Shown one piece after another: positions 16,829-26,756 of a DNA stretch of 59,737 bases (the stretch's first letter is position 1; each line of letters starts with the position of its first letter). The position numbers were made by a program, and so were the translations under genes. The notes under the pieces were generated by a model, which ran no database searches, was not told the DNA's origin, and was given only the letters and a program-made list of their open reading frames with translations. Origin of the DNA: Gemmatimonadota bacterium (GTDB lineage: Bacteria; Gemmatimonadota; Gemmatimonadetes; Longimicrobiales; Gaopeijiaceae); assembly GCA_022826565.1 (NCBI GenBank), contig JAJDUP010000040.1, forward strand, positions 1 through 59,737, in the 5' to 3' direction.

Positions 16829-18061
16829 ATGCCACAAGCTCACCTGTCCTTCCATACCGCCGGAGAGTCGCACGGCCGCGGCCTTGTCGCCGTTGTCGAA
16901 GGAGTGCCGGCGGGTTTGCCGCTCAATCCGGAAGAGGTCATCGATCCCGAACTCAAGCGGCGCCAGGGAGGACACGGCAGGGGGCGGCGGATGCAGATCG
17001 AGTCCGATCGTGCCGAGATCATCTCGGGCGTCCGACTGGGGGTAACGCTCGGCTCACCGCTGTCTCTGGTGATATGGAATCGTGACTGGCAGAACTGGAC
17101 CACTGCCATGGCTCACGAGTTCCCGGATGCGGACGCGAACCCGAAGGCGCTGCGTCCGGTCTACCTTCCCAGGCCCGGGCATGCCGACCTCACCGGGGTC
17201 CTCAAGTACGACCGTCGCGATGCCCGTGACATCCTTGAGCGCGCATCGGCGCGGGAGACCGCGGCCCGCGTCGCCTGCGGAGCTGTGGCCAAGGCCCTGC
17301 TCAAGGAGTTGGGCGCGACGGTGGGCAGCCACGTGACCCGGATCGGGGATGTCGAGGCCCGGGTTCCGGACGACCTGCCGCCCGACATCAACGCCGCCGC
17401 CGATGCTTCCCCGGTGCGAACGCTCGACCTTGATACGGAAGCGGGAATGATCGATGCCATCGACGACGCCAGGCAAGCGGGCGACACCGTGGGCGGGTGC
17501 TTCGAGGTGGTGTTGCGTGGTCTCCCTGTCGGACTCGGGAGCCACGTGTCGTGGGACCGGAAGCTCGACGGGCGTCTGGCGCAGGCGGTGATGTCGGTCC
17601 ATGCGATCAAGGGCGTCGAAATCGGGCCCGCGTTCATCAACGCCGGTCGCCCCGGGTCCCGTGTCCATGACGCCATATACCGCGACGACGCGCAGTTGCG
17701 GTCCGGAGGGTTCGGGCGCGCCGGAAATCGGGCCGGCGGCCTGGAGGGAGGCATTACCACGGGAGCACCGCTGGTTGTCCGCGGCGCCATGAAGCCGATA
17801 TCGACCCTGTTGCGCAAGAGGCTGCCCAGCGTGGACCTCCGGGACGGATCCGCTCGGGAGGCCACCGTAGAGCGGAGCGACGTTTGTGCAGTTCCTGCAG
17901 CCGCGGTAGTCGCGGAGGCAATGGTCGCGCTGGTGGCGGCCGACGCGGTAATGGAAAAGTTCGGAGGCGACTCGCTTGCCGAAACACGTCGCAATTTCGA
18001 GTCATATGTACGGCATCTCGCGGCGCGTGGATTCGGCGAACGGGAGGTGGAGGGCAGATGA
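16829..18061 (+). CDS. aroC: Chorismate synthase
   Basis: A 410-residue FMN-dependent lyase converting 5-enolpyruvylshikimate-3-phosphate to chorismate, the last shikimate step. Signatures are HTAGESHGRGL at the N-terminus, the central GDTVGGCFEVVLRGLPVGLGSH, GNRAGGLEGGITTGAPLVVR, and the C-terminal conserved Asp/Glu region. It is slightly longer than most (about 360-390) because of an extended C-terminal helix. It begins 76 bases after pilQ and overlaps aroK by ATGA, so it may form one unit with aroK and topA. Confidence 0.95.
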   Translation: MPQAHLSFHTAGESHGRGLVAVVEGVPAGLPLNPEEVIDPELKRRQGGHGRGRRMQIESDRAEIISGVRLGVTLGSPLSLVIWNRDWQNWTTAMAHEFPDADANPKALRPVYLPRPGHADLTGVLKYDRRDARDILERASARETAARVACGAVAKALLKELGATVGSHVTRIGDVEARVPDDLPPDINAAADASPVRTLDLDTEAGMIDAIDDARQAGDTVGGCFEVVLRGLPVGLGSHVSWDRKLDGRLAQAVMSVHAIKGVEIGPAFINAGRPGSRVHDAIYRDDAQLRSGGFGRAGNRAGGLEGGITTGAPLVVRGAMKPISTLLRKRLPSVDLRDGSAREATVERSDVCAVPAAAVVAEAMVALVAADAVMEKFGGDSLAETRRNFESYVRHLAARGFGEREVEGR

Positions 18062-18678
18062 AGGAACTGACTCCCGGTGCTCACGGGGGGCGGGTCGGCT
18101 TGCCCGCAAGGGTCAGGCGCATTGTGATGATCGGCTTCATGGGAGCAGGCAAGTCGACAGTGGGACGAATGCTGGCCGATTCCCTGGGCTGGAGCTTTGT
18201 GGATCTTGACGACGAGGTGGCGCGACGCGACGGGATGTCGGTTGACCGCATCATCCGGCAGAAGGGCCTGGACCACTTCAGGCGCCGCGAATCGGAAGTC
18301 GGACGGGAGCTGCTGGGGCGCGTGCGGACTGTCGTTTCGGTCGGTGGGGGCTGGCCGGCCCAACCCGGTCACATGGAATCGCTGGGCAAGGGTACCGTGT
18401 CGATCTGGTTGCAGGTCGGTGTCGCAACGGCCCTCGAGAGGATAGCCGGATCCACGTCGGCCAGGCCGTTGCTCGAGGTGCCTGATCCCGTCGGGACCGC
18501 TGCGGCTCTGCTCGACGACCGGGAGCCGTACTACCGTCGCGGCAGTATTGCGATCGAGACCGAGAGGGTATCTCCGAATCGGGTCCTGCGTGCGATAATG
18601 AGATATTTCGCCGTATTGAGATCGGAGAACGGATCGGTTCCCGCAAGGATCGAACAACCTGGGGAAGACATCGAGTGA
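18058..18678 (+). CDS. aroK: Shikimate kinase
   Basis: A 206-residue P-loop kinase phosphorylating shikimate with ATP. Walker A GFMGAGKST lies at residues 26-34, the shikimate-binding Asp in FVDLDD at about 49-52, the FRRRES motif (Phe-Arg-x-x-Glu) and GGGWP for substrate binding, and the lid region STSARPLL. The family is usually about 170-180 residues; about 20 extra residues precede the P-loop and about 20 follow. It starts in the aroC stop (ATGA) and ends overlapping topA (GTGA). Confidence 0.9.
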   Translation: MKELTPGAHGGRVGLPARVRRIVMIGFMGAGKSTVGRMLADSLGWSFVDLDDEVARRDGMSVDRIIRQKGLDHFRRRESEVGRELLGRVRTVVSVGGGWPAQPGHMESLGKGTVSIWLQVGVATALERIAGSTSARPLLEVPDPVGTAAALLDDREPYYRRGSIAIETERVSPNRVLRAIMRYFAVLRSENGSVPARIEQPGEDIE

Positions 18679-21332
18679 AGCTCGTGATAGTTGAATCGCC
18701 TGCGAAGGCGAAGACCATCGGAAGATTTCTCGGCCCGGGGTATCGGGTCGAAGCGTCCTACGGTCACATCCGGGACCTCCCGCGCTCCGCAGGCGAAACG
18801 CCGAAGGCAATACGGAGCAAACCCTGGGGACGGCTCGCGGTAGACACCGACCACAGCTTCAAACCGACCTACATCGTACCGCCCGAGAGCAGGCAGCACG
18901 TGCGGGATCTGCGAAGGATTCTGAAGGGCGCGGACGAGGTGCTGCTGGCCACGGATGAGGATCGCGAGGGAGAATCCATCAGTTGGCACCTTGTCGAGGT
19001 CCTGAAACCGAAAGTGCCCGTGCGTCGGATCGCTTTCCACGAGATCACCCGACCGGCCATAGAGGAAGCGCTGGCCAGCCCTCGCGAGGTGAACCGGCGC
19101 CTGGTCCAGGCGCAGGAAGCGCGGCGGGTCCTGGACCGACTGTACGGCTATACCCTGTCGCCGGTCCTTTGGAAGAAGGTGCGGACGAAGCTCAGCGCTG
19201 GGCGCGTTCAGAGTGTGGCTCTTCGGCTCATTGTCGACAGGGAGGAGGAGCGCCGGCGATTCAGGGTTTCCGAGTACTGGCGGGCGAGGGCGACCCTGGT
19301 TGCCGACGCCGACGAGTTTTCGGCGACGCTGGTGGCGGTCGGGGGTCGTCCGGTGGCCACCGGAAGGGACTTTGACTCCGAAACCGGCGAGCTGGCCTCG
19401 GACCGGGTCGTTGCCCTGGATGCGGATGGCGCGTCGGCGATAGCGGAGGGGGCATTGAAGGCCGTCCCATGGCAGGTCCGGAACGTTGACCGCAAGTCGA
19501 GTCGGCAGCGGCCCGCGCCTCCGTTTACCACTTCGACACTTCAACAGGCTGCGAGTCGCCGCCTCAGAATGTCGCCACGCAGGACGATGCGTGTCGCCCA
19601 GCGCCTCTATGAGGGCATCGACATGGGGGGTGGGAATCGCGAGGGGCTCATCACCTATATGCGGACCGATTCCGTAACGCTCTCGAACAAGGCCCTGGAT
19701 GACGCCGGACGCTACATCGAGGGTGCATTTGGCTCAGCCTATTACCGAGGTCCGAGACGATACAGGACAAAGTCCAAGGCGGCACAGGAGGCTCACGAAG
19801 GAATCAGGCCTACCGAGATCGGCCGCGCCCCTGACAGCCTTGCGCGCTTTCTGGGCAGGGAGGAACTCGCTCTATACAAGCTCATCTGGAGTCGGACAGT
19901 CGCGTCCCAAATGGCCGACGCACAGGTGGACCGCACGGTGATCGATTTCTCGGCTCGTATCGATGATGTCGACCACACCTTTCGCGCAAACGGCTCGGTG
20001 CTGCGGTTCCCCGGTTTTCTGAGGGTGTACGGCGACGTCAGGAAGGATCAACTGCTTCCGGCACTCCAGACAGGAGACCGGATTTACACGGAGGAAAGAG
20101 AAACATCGCCCGAGGCCGCGGATCACGTACCTGGGCCTGCTACAACGCTCCGGTCCGTCGAACCGGAACGGCGCGAAACAAAGCCCCCGCCCCGGTACAC
20201 TGAAGCCTCGCTGGTCAGAAAGCTGGAGGAGGAGGGAATCGGCAGGCCTTCGACCTACACGCCCACCATTTCGACGATCCAGGAACGAGACTACGTGCGC
20301 AAGCGTTCAGGCAGTCTGGTACCTACGTACACCGGAATGGCGGTCAATCAGCTCCTCCGAACGCATTTCGAGCAATACGTGGACCTGCGGTTCACCGCGC
20401 GGATGGAGGACGCGCTGGACGATATCGCCGCGGGGCAGACCGAGTCGCGGCGCTTTCTCGAGGAGTTCTACAGCGGGGACGACACAAACGAAGGCCTGGC
20501 GCGAAAGATCGCCAAGACGCTCCCCGCTATCGACTATCCGAACGTCCCCATCGGCATCGATCCCGGAACCGGAGAGCCCATCCGCATCAAGATCGGGCGG
20601 AATTCGGCCTATGCCGAAAGGGGAGAGGGCGAGGAGGTACAGCGCGCGACGATTCCAGACGACCTGATGATCGACGAATTGACCGTCGAACGCGCCGCCC
20701 AGCTCCTCGACACCCCCGCGGGGCCACAGAAGCCCCTCGGCCTGGATCCACGTGACGGATCACCAGTCTACCTCAAGTCGGGTCGCTACGGACCCTACGT
20801 CCAACTCGGCGAAACTCGCGGATCGACCAAACCCCGTTGGATGGGGCTCCCAAAGGGGGTAGAGCCGGAAGACGTAACACTCGACTACGCTCTCCGGCTG
20901 CTTTCGTTGCCGAGGCTGATCGGCAAGGACCCGGTCAGTGATGAAGAGATCAGGGCGAGCCTGGGACGATACGGTCCCTACGTCCAGCGAGCACGGGACT
21001 TCAGGAGCCTGGAGTCCGTGGACAGGGCATTCGACATATCGCTCGAGGAAGCCCTGGCGATCCTGGCACAGGAGAAAAAGCCGCGCCGCAGCGCCAGGAA
21101 GACCCTCAAACACATCGGTCCGCATCCGGAAACGGGAGCGAGGATCGATCTTCTCGAAGGTCGTTATGGCCCCTACGTGACTGACGGAAGCGTCAATGCG
21201 AGCGTCCCCAAGGGGAAGCAACCCCTGGAGACAACGATCGAAGAGGCGGTTGAGCTGCTTGCGGCTGCAGCGATCCGCAGGAAGGGCGGGCGATCGCGTC
21301 GCCGGCGTCGCACGGCTGCCCGGCGGCGGTGA
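18675..21332 (+). CDS. topA: DNA topoisomerase I (type IA)
   Basis: An 885-residue enzyme relaxing negative supercoils. It has an N-terminal TOPRIM domain (VIVESPAKAKTI, with the acidic pair Asp94/Asp96 in LLATDEDREGE) and catalytic Tyr328 (GLITYMRTDS). The C-terminus lacks Cys4 zinc fingers and instead carries four or so topoisomerase C-terminal repeats, each with a GR(Y/N)xxY core: about 630-650, 690-715, 750-775 and 820-845 (SGRYGPYVQLGE, LGRYGPYVQ, EGRYGPYVTDG). A basic tail rich in Arg ends the protein. The start GTG overlaps the aroK stop. Confidence 0.95.
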   Translation: MKLVIVESPAKAKTIGRFLGPGYRVEASYGHIRDLPRSAGETPKAIRSKPWGRLAVDTDHSFKPTYIVPPESRQHVRDLRRILKGADEVLLATDEDREGESISWHLVEVLKPKVPVRRIAFHEITRPAIEEALASPREVNRRLVQAQEARRVLDRLYGYTLSPVLWKKVRTKLSAGRVQSVALRLIVDREEERRRFRVSEYWRARATLVADADEFSATLVAVGGRPVATGRDFDSETGELASDRVVALDADGASAIAEGALKAVPWQVRNVDRKSSRQRPAPPFTTSTLQQAASRRLRMSPRRTMRVAQRLYEGIDMGGGNREGLITYMRTDSVTLSNKALDDAGRYIEGAFGSAYYRGPRRYRTKSKAAQEAHEGIRPTEIGRAPDSLARFLGREELALYKLIWSRTVASQMADAQVDRTVIDFSARIDDVDHTFRANGSVLRFPGFLRVYGDVRKDQLLPALQTGDRIYTEERETSPEAADHVPGPATTLRSVEPERRETKPPPRYTEASLVRKLEEEGIGRPSTYTPTISTIQERDYVRKRSGSLVPTYTGMAVNQLLRTHFEQYVDLRFTARMEDALDDIAAGQTESRRFLEEFYSGDDTNEGLARKIAKTLPAIDYPNVPIGIDPGTGEPIRIKIGRNSAYAERGEGEEVQRATIPDDLMIDELTVERAAQLLDTPAGPQKPLGLDPRDGSPVYLKSGRYGPYVQLGETRGSTKPRWMGLPKGVEPEDVTLDYALRLLSLPRLIGKDPVSDEEIRASLGRYGPYVQRARDFRSLESVDRAFDISLEEALAILAQEKKPRRSARKTLKHIGPHPETGARIDLLEGRYGPYVTDGSVNASVPKGKQPLETTIEEAVELLAAAAIRRKGGRSRRRRRTAARRR

Positions 21333-21347
21333 CTGCGTGGTAGCCCA

Positions 21348-22676
21348 ATGAGCCATGTGACGGTTGCGGGTGGCGGCCTGGCCGGGTGTGAGGCCGCGTT
21401 GGCCCTGGCTGACAGAGGGCGCGATGTCGTCCTTCTGGAGATGCGGCCCGAGAAGGGGACTCCTGCCCACCAGACCGCGGATCTCGGCGAACTCGTGTGC
21501 ACCAATTCCTTCAAGAGCGAAATCCCGACGACGGCGCACGGCCAGTTGAAGCGCGAGATGCGCTGTCTCGATTCCGCGTTGCTGGCGTCCGCGGATGAGA
21601 GCCGCGTACCCGCTGGATCCGCGCTGGCGGTTGACCGGCGCCTGTTCTCGCAAGCGCTTACCCGGCGTGTGGAGGCGCATCCGGCGATCCGTGTGGTCCG
21701 CGAGGAAACCCGCACGATTCCGTCCGGACCGACCGTGATTGCGACAGGCCCCCTGACTTCCAGTGCTCTCGCCGAGAGCATCGCGAACGAGCTTGGCCGC
21801 GACGGGCTGGCATTCTACGATGCCATTGCGCCCATCGTGCACGCCGAGTCTCTCGACCGCGGCATTGTGTTTGAGGCCGGACGCTACAAGCAGGATGCCG
21901 ACTACCTCAACTGTCCCTTGACCGGGCGAGAATACCGCACCTTCATCGATGCGCTTCGGGAGGCGGACGTGTACGCGGGCCATGATTGGGAAAGGGTCCC
22001 GTACTTCGAAGGGTGTCTTCCCATCGAGGTCATGGCGGCGCGGGGGGCCGACACCCTTCGCTTCGGGCCCATGAGGCCGGTGGGATTGTGCGATCCCCGC
22101 ACGGGTGCACGCCCATACGCCGTGGTCCAACTCAGGCGCGAGGACCGCGCGGGACAGATGTGGAACCTCGTTGGCTTCCAGACGCGGCTTCGCACTGGTG
22201 AACAAAGACGTGTGTTCACGATGATTCCGGGACTCGAACAAGCCGAGTTCCTCCGGTGGGGCTCCATCCACCGCAACACCTACCTCAACTTCCCGGCGTG
22301 CCTGACGGAATACGGGTCGTCGAGCAAGCGTCCCGACCTTCTTTTTGCCGGACAACTGACCGGCGTCGAGGGTTACACCGAGTCCGCCGTTTCCGGCATC
22401 ATGGCCGGAATCAATCTGGATCGTTTGCTCAAGGGGCGTTGTCCTGCGGTTCCTCCGCCGGAAACCATGGTCGGCGCGCTCTTCAGATACCTGCGGCAGG
22501 CGGATCCCGCCAGATTCCAGCCGATGAACTCCAACTGGGGCCTCGTCGAGCCTCTGGTCGGGGGACCAAGGAAGAAGTTGGAGCGCCGGGCGGCGCTGGC
22601 TGACCGAGCCAGTCGGTACTTCGAGAATTGGATCGCCGAACACGAAATCATGCCCCGGCGACTGGTGGCAACATGA
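21348..22676 (+). CDS. trmFO: tRNA m5U54 methyltransferase, folate-dependent (TrmFO)
   Basis: A 442-residue flavoprotein that methylates U54 in the T-loop of tRNA using methylenetetrahydrofolate. The FAD Rossmann motif is VTVAGGGLAGCEAA, the conserved Cys51 lies in ELVCTNSFKS, and the C-terminal NFPACLTEYGSSSKRPDLLFAGQLTGVEGYTES region is family-specific. Its length matches the family. It lies between topA and xerC, the arrangement known from Gram-positive bacteria (topA-trmFO-xerC-hslV-hslU), and overlaps xerC by ATGA. Confidence 0.95.
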   Translation: MSHVTVAGGGLAGCEAALALADRGRDVVLLEMRPEKGTPAHQTADLGELVCTNSFKSEIPTTAHGQLKREMRCLDSALLASADESRVPAGSALAVDRRLFSQALTRRVEAHPAIRVVREETRTIPSGPTVIATGPLTSSALAESIANELGRDGLAFYDAIAPIVHAESLDRGIVFEAGRYKQDADYLNCPLTGREYRTFIDALREADVYAGHDWERVPYFEGCLPIEVMAARGADTLRFGPMRPVGLCDPRTGARPYAVVQLRREDRAGQMWNLVGFQTRLRTGEQRRVFTMIPGLEQAEFLRWGSIHRNTYLNFPACLTEYGSSSKRPDLLFAGQLTGVEGYTESAVSGIMAGINLDRLLKGRCPAVPPPETMVGALFRYLRQADPARFQPMNSNWGLVEPLVGGPRKKLERRAALADRASRYFENWIAEHEIMPRRLVAT

Positions 22677-23578
22677 CATCCCAGGCAGCGTCGTTCCTCG
22701 AGCATCTCGAGGTAGTGCGGAATCTCTCGCCGCGGACGATAGCCGGCTATCGCCGCGACCTGTGCGATTTCGAAGAGTTCATTCAGGTACACCTCGGCCG
22801 CGAAGACTACCGCTGGGCCGAGATCGATCGTACCACGATCCGGGCGTTTCTGGGTGAATCGGGGCGTCGCGGGCTTGCGCCGCGAACGATCGCGCGCAAG
22901 CTGGCTGCGATTCGCGCATTCCTCCGTCACCTCCATCAGGAAGGCGAGATCGCAACGAATCCCGCCCGCCTGGTTCGCGGCCCGAAGCTCGACCGGACCC
23001 TGCCCGGGCACATGCGGCTCCCGGAGATGGAAGAACTGTTTCGCTGGACCGAAAGCCGGGCAGCGCAGCTCAACGACCTTACGACCACGCGCCTTCTCGC
23101 CGCCCTCGAACTCTTCTATGGCAGCGGCCTCCGCCTCGCCGAACTCGGCTCGCTGGACGTAGGCTCCCTCGATCTCGACCGGAAGCAGCTCCGGGTTCTC
23201 GGCAAGGGCAGAAAGGAGCGGATTGTCCCCATCACCGAATCGGCGGCCACGGCCGTGCGCAACTACATGCCGCGGCGCCACGAAGCGGCCGCTGGAGACT
23301 GCCGGGCCCTGTTCGTCGGCAAGCACGGCAACCGCCTGTCGAACAGGTACATCCAGCGGACCGTCCAGGGTGCGATCAGCCGGTTCGCTTCGGCGGCGAA
23401 TCTGTCCGTACACTCACTCCGCCACACTTTTGCGACCCACCTCCTCGATGCCGGCGCCGACCTCATGGCCGTCAAGGAACTCCTCGGACATGCCTCCCTC
23501 GGTACCACGCAGATCTACGCGCACACGTCCAGGGAGCGGCTGCGACGGGTGTACCGGGGCGCCCACCCGCGGGCGTGA
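22673..23578 (+). CDS. xerC: Tyrosine recombinase XerC
   Basis: A 301-residue site-specific recombinase that resolves chromosome dimers at dif. The N-terminal SAM-like core-binding domain covers about residues 1-90. The catalytic domain contains Arg154 (GSGLRLAEL), Lys178, His247-Arg250 (HSLRHTFATH), His273 (LLGHASL) and nucleophile Tyr282 (TTQIYAHTS). All six catalytic residues are present. The conserved context topA-trmFO-xerC-hslVU supports a housekeeping role, not a phage integrase. ATG 22673 overlaps the trmFO stop. Confidence 0.93.
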   Translation: MTSQAASFLEHLEVVRNLSPRTIAGYRRDLCDFEEFIQVHLGREDYRWAEIDRTTIRAFLGESGRRGLAPRTIARKLAAIRAFLRHLHQEGEIATNPARLVRGPKLDRTLPGHMRLPEMEELFRWTESRAAQLNDLTTTRLLAALELFYGSGLRLAELGSLDVGSLDLDRKQLRVLGKGRKERIVPITESAATAVRNYMPRRHEAAAGDCRALFVGKHGNRLSNRYIQRTVQGAISRFASAANLSVHSLRHTFATHLLDAGADLMAVKELLGHASLGTTQIYAHTSRERLRRVYRGAHPRA

Positions 23579-23646
23579 CACGCTGCGGCGGGACGAGTTC
23601 CGACCACCCCTACCGGGTGCCCTGGCGCGTATCTACCTTTAACAGT

Positions 23647-23661
23647 TGGCCAGTCCATTGC
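23647..23661 (+). promoter_or_regulatory. Possible -24/-12 promoter upstream of hslVU
   Basis: TGGCCAGTCCATTGC matches TGGC--G----TTGC of the sigma-54 consensus (9 of 11) with correct GG-N10-GC spacing. The predicted transcript would start near 23673, about 45 bases before the hslV ATG. It sits in the 139-base gap after xerC, the only gap in this operon large enough for an internal promoter. Chance matches at this stringency are expected in GC-rich DNA. Confidence 0.3.
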
Positions 23662-23717
23662 CAGCTTATCCGGCCGGCCCATCCAGCAATGCCTTCCAGG
23701 ACTTTTCTTCCCGACGG

Positions 23718-24287
23718 ATGTTTCCCGTTGCCCCGACCCAACCCGGCGCGCCCGTCCACGCGACCACCGTCATCGCGGTAGCCCGCGACGGCCGCGTGGC
23801 CATGGCGGGTGACGGGCAGGTGACCATGGGCGACGCCGTGGTGAAGGGTGCCGCGCGCAAGGTGCGGCTCCTGAAAGACGGCAACATCCTTGCCGGTTTC
23901 GCAGGCGCGGTAGCGGACGCGTTCACCCTCTTTACACTCCTTGAGGGGAAGCTCGAGCGGTGGCCCTCGAATCTGGCTCGAGCCTGCGTCGAGCTTGCCA
24001 AGGAATGGCGCACGGATCGCTACCTTCGCCGCCTCGAGGCCCTCCTGGCGGTGGCTGACCGCAATCACCTCTTCCTCGTAGGCGGCGACGGCAACGTTAT
24101 CGAGCCCGACCACCCGATCCTCGCGATCGGCTCCGGCGGCGCCTATGCTCTGGCCGCGGCCCGCGCCCTGTTCGACTGCTCCGATCTGGACGCGCCGGGG
24201 ATCGCTCGGCGGAGTCTGGAGATCGCGGCGGACATCTGCATCTACACCAACCGGGACATCACGGTCCTGGAACTCGACCCTGAATGA
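23718..24287 (+). CDS. hslV: ATP-dependent protease peptidase subunit HslV
   Basis: A 189-residue N-terminal-nucleophile hydrolase. The mature N-terminus is likely the Thr in [23 protein letters not shown], so a propeptide of about 15 residues is removed. Conserved [18 protein letters not shown] and the C-terminal [11 protein letters not shown] match HslV. Twelve subunits form the proteolytic chamber that works with HslU. ATG 23718 gives a propeptide of sensible length; an earlier in-frame ATG at 23646 would add 24 residues. It overlaps hslU by ATGA. Confidence 0.93.
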   Translation: MFPVAPTQPGAPVHATTVIAVARDGRVAMAGDGQVTMGDAVVKGAARKVRLLKDGNILAGFAGAVADAFTLFTLLEGKLERWPSNLARACVELAKEWRTDRYLRRLEALLAVADRNHLFLVGGDGNVIEPDHPILAIGSGGAYALAAARALFDCSDLDAPGIARRSLEIAADICIYTNRDITVLELDPE

Positions 24288-25828
24288 CAACCACCTCGGC
24301 CACCGCCCCGACCTCTCCCGAGCCCACCGGCCCCGACATCCGCGAGGACCCCCCGCACTGGCTTGACCAGTTCACGCCGCGCGAGATCGTTGCCGAACTG
24401 GACAAGTACATCGTGGGCCAGTCGGCGGCCAAGAAGGCGGTCGCGATCGCGCTGCGGAACCGGTGGCGTCGCCAGCAGGTCGAGGACGAACTGCGGGACG
24501 AGATTCTGCCCAACAACCTCATCATGATCGGTCCCACCGGGGTCGGGAAGACGGAGATCGCGCGGCGCCTCGCCCGCATGGCGGGCTCTCCGTTCATCAA
24601 GGTCGAAGCCTCCAAGTTCACGGAGGTGGGCTATGTCGGCCGCGATGTCGAATCAATGGTCCGCGACCTGGTCGATACCGCCGTTGCAATGGTGAGAACG
24701 GCGCGGGAAGACGAAGTGGAGGAGGAAGCCGCCCGACGAGTGGAGGAGCGTTTGCTCGACCTGCTCCTGCCCGATTCCGCGCGGAGATCCCCCGGGGCTC
24801 CCCCCGGGCAGACGGCTCCCGCCCGCCCGGAGGACCCGGAGCACGCCGACCGGCAGCCGCGGCTCTTCGTTGCCGGACCCGGTGGCGTGCAGGACCAGCC
24901 GCCCGGCAGCGCTGCAGACGAGGATCCGGCCCTGGCGGAACGCAGGCAGCGCACCCGCGAGAAGCTTCGCAAGCTCCTTCGGGACGGCCACCTGGAAGAA
25001 CGCGAGGTGGAGTTGAGCGTTCAACAGGGCACGCCGGTGAGCGGCATGATGCTTCCGGTGGGCGGGATGGAGGGAATGGACCTCAACTTCACCGAGATGC
25101 TGCAGGACCTCCTGCCCAAGCGCCAGAAACGCCGAACCGTCAGTGTATCGGAGGCTCGGCGCATCCTGCTGCAGGAGGAACTCGATCGCCTCGTCGACAT
25201 GGACGAGGTCGTGAACGAAGCGCTCGATCGCGCCGAGGAGATCGGGATTGTCTTTCTCGACGAACTCGACAAGGTTGCCGGAGGCAGGGGAGGAGCGGGA
25301 CCGGATGTGAGCCGCGAGGGGGTGCAGCGCGACCTCCTGCCGATCGTAGAGGGCTGCAACGTCCAGACCAAGTACGGCTTTGTCCGCACGGACCACATGC
25401 TCTTCATCGCCGCAGGCGCCTTCCACGTCGCCAAGCCCTCCGACCTGATTCCCGAGTTGCAGGGGCGCTTCCCGATCCGGGTCGAGCTGAACAGCCTCAA
25501 CGCGCCGGAGTTCGAGAGGATTCTGCGCGAGCCCCGGAACGCCCTGGTGCGACAGTACCGTGCTCTGGTCGAGGCCGAGGGCGCATCCGTCAAGTTCACG
25601 GACGGCGGAATAAGCGAGATCGCGCGTATCGCGGCGGACCTGAACGACCGCATGGAGAATATCGGCGCCCGCCGGCTGCGAACGGTGCTGACCACACTCC
25701 TCGAGGACCTCCTCTTCGACCTTCCGGACGAGGGGCGTGGCGAGACCGTGGTCGTCACGGCGGACTTCGTGAAGGAGCGTCTGGACAAGATCGTATCCGA
25801 CGACGACCTCAGCCGGTACATCCTCTAG
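24284..25828 (+). CDS. hslU: ATP-dependent protease ATPase subunit HslU
   Basis: A 514-residue AAA+ unfoldase. Walker [10 protein letters not shown] is about residues 84-92 and Walker B is IVFLDELDK. The sensor-2 region is near the end, and the C-terminal DLSRYIL inserts into HslV pockets to activate it. The intermediate (I) domain between is enlarged and Pro/Gly/Ala-rich (about residues 160-220), which makes the protein about 70 residues longer than E. coli HslU (443). It degrades misfolded or regulatory proteins in the cytoplasm, typically in heat shock. Confidence 0.95.
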   Translation: MTTTSATAPTSPEPTGPDIREDPPHWLDQFTPREIVAELDKYIVGQSAAKKAVAIALRNRWRRQQVEDELRDEILPNNLIMIGPTGVGKTEIARRLARMAGSPFIKVEASKFTEVGYVGRDVESMVRDLVDTAVAMVRTAREDEVEEEAARRVEERLLDLLLPDSARRSPGAPPGQTAPARPEDPEHADRQPRLFVAGPGGVQDQPPGSAADEDPALAERRQRTREKLRKLLRDGHLEEREVELSVQQGTPVSGMMLPVGGMEGMDLNFTEMLQDLLPKRQKRRTVSVSEARRILLQEELDRLVDMDEVVNEALDRAEEIGIVFLDELDKVAGGRGGAGPDVSREGVQRDLLPIVEGCNVQTKYGFVRTDHMLFIAAGAFHVAKPSDLIPELQGRFPIRVELNSLNAPEFERILREPRNALVRQYRALVEAEGASVKFTDGGISEIARIAADLNDRMENIGARRLRTVLTTLLEDLLFDLPDEGRGETVVVTADFVKERLDKIVSDDDLSRYIL

Positions 25829-25842
25829 CGGGGCGCCCCTGC

Positions 25843-26751
25843 ATGTCCGACGCAAAACGCGATTTCATCGATCTTGCCGAACACGATCCGGCGTATCTGA
25901 AGCATTTGCTCGACCTCACCGGGCGTGTGAAGTCCGGCGGGGCCCGGGGCAGGCCTCTCGCGGGCCGGTGCCTCGCCATGATTTTCCGCAAGAGTTCGAC
26001 CCGCACCCGCGTCAGCACCGAAGCCGGGATGGCGCAGCTCGGGGGACATGCAATCATGATCTCCGACGGGGATTCCCAGATCGGCCGGGGCGAGAGCGTC
26101 GGAGACACCGCCAGGGTCCTCAGCCGCTATGTTGACGCCATCCTCATCCGCACCTTCGGTCACGACGAGGTCGTGGAGCTGGCGCGCGAGGCGTCGGTAC
26201 CCGTCATCAACGGGCTCACCGACCTGCTTCATCCGTGCCAGGTGCTGGCCGATCTCTTCACCGCCACCGAGGAATTCGGGGGTGATGTCAGCGCGCTCCG
26301 CGTCGCCTGGATCGGAGACGGCAACAACATGGCGAACTCGTGGCTCAACGCCGCCAGCCGCCTCGGATTTTCGCTCCGCCTGTCCAGTCCGGACGGCTAC
26401 GGGCCGGACGCCGAAATCCTGGCCCGCGCGCAGTCGAGCACCGAGGTGGCGATCGTCGAGACGCCCGCAGAGGCGGCCGAGGATGCGCACGTAGTCACAA
26501 CCGACGTCTGGGCGTCGATGGGGCAGGAGGACGAGCAGAGCGCCCGCGAAATCGCATTCGCGGGATACCAGGTCGATGCCGAAGTGATGGCGCGCGCCCA
26601 CCCCGCCGGTATCTTCCTCCACTGTCTGCCAGCCCACAGGGGCGAGGAGGTCGCGGCGGAGGTCATCGACGGTCCGCGTTCCCGGATCTTCCGGGAGGCA
26701 GAGAACCGACTGCACGTAATCAAGGCCATACTGCTGGACCTGATCGGATAG
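25843..26751 (+). CDS. argF: Ornithine carbamoyltransferase
   Basis: A 302-residue enzyme making citrulline from ornithine and carbamoyl phosphate in arginine synthesis. The carbamoyl-phosphate loop SSTRTR, HPCQVLAD and the ornithine-binding SMG and FLHCLPAHRGEEV (catalytic Cys) motifs are all present. ATG 25843 follows hslU by 14 bases. The neighbours hslU and gcvT are functionally unrelated, so it probably rides on the same transcript. No arginine-repressor box was recognised. Confidence 0.95.
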   Translation: MSDAKRDFIDLAEHDPAYLKHLLDLTGRVKSGGARGRPLAGRCLAMIFRKSSTRTRVSTEAGMAQLGGHAIMISDGDSQIGRGESVGDTARVLSRYVDAILIRTFGHDEVVELAREASVPVINGLTDLLHPCQVLADLFTATEEFGGDVSALRVAWIGDGNNMANSWLNAASRLGFSLRLSSPDGYGPDAEILARAQSSTEVAIVETPAEAAEDAHVVTTDVWASMGQEDEQSAREIAFAGYQVDAEVMARAHPAGIFLHCLPAHRGEEVAAEVIDGPRSRIFREAENRLHVIKAILLDLIG

Positions 26752-26756
26752 TGAAC

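Noticed and set aside
20760..22679. A 639-codon open frame on the minus strand
   Set aside because: Antisense to topA and trmFO, which are both clear. No family features.
22673..23578. Tyrosine recombinase as a sign of an integrated element
   Set aside because: It is in the conserved topA-trmFO-xerC-hslVU context, has all catalytic residues, and there are no att-like repeats or phage genes nearby.
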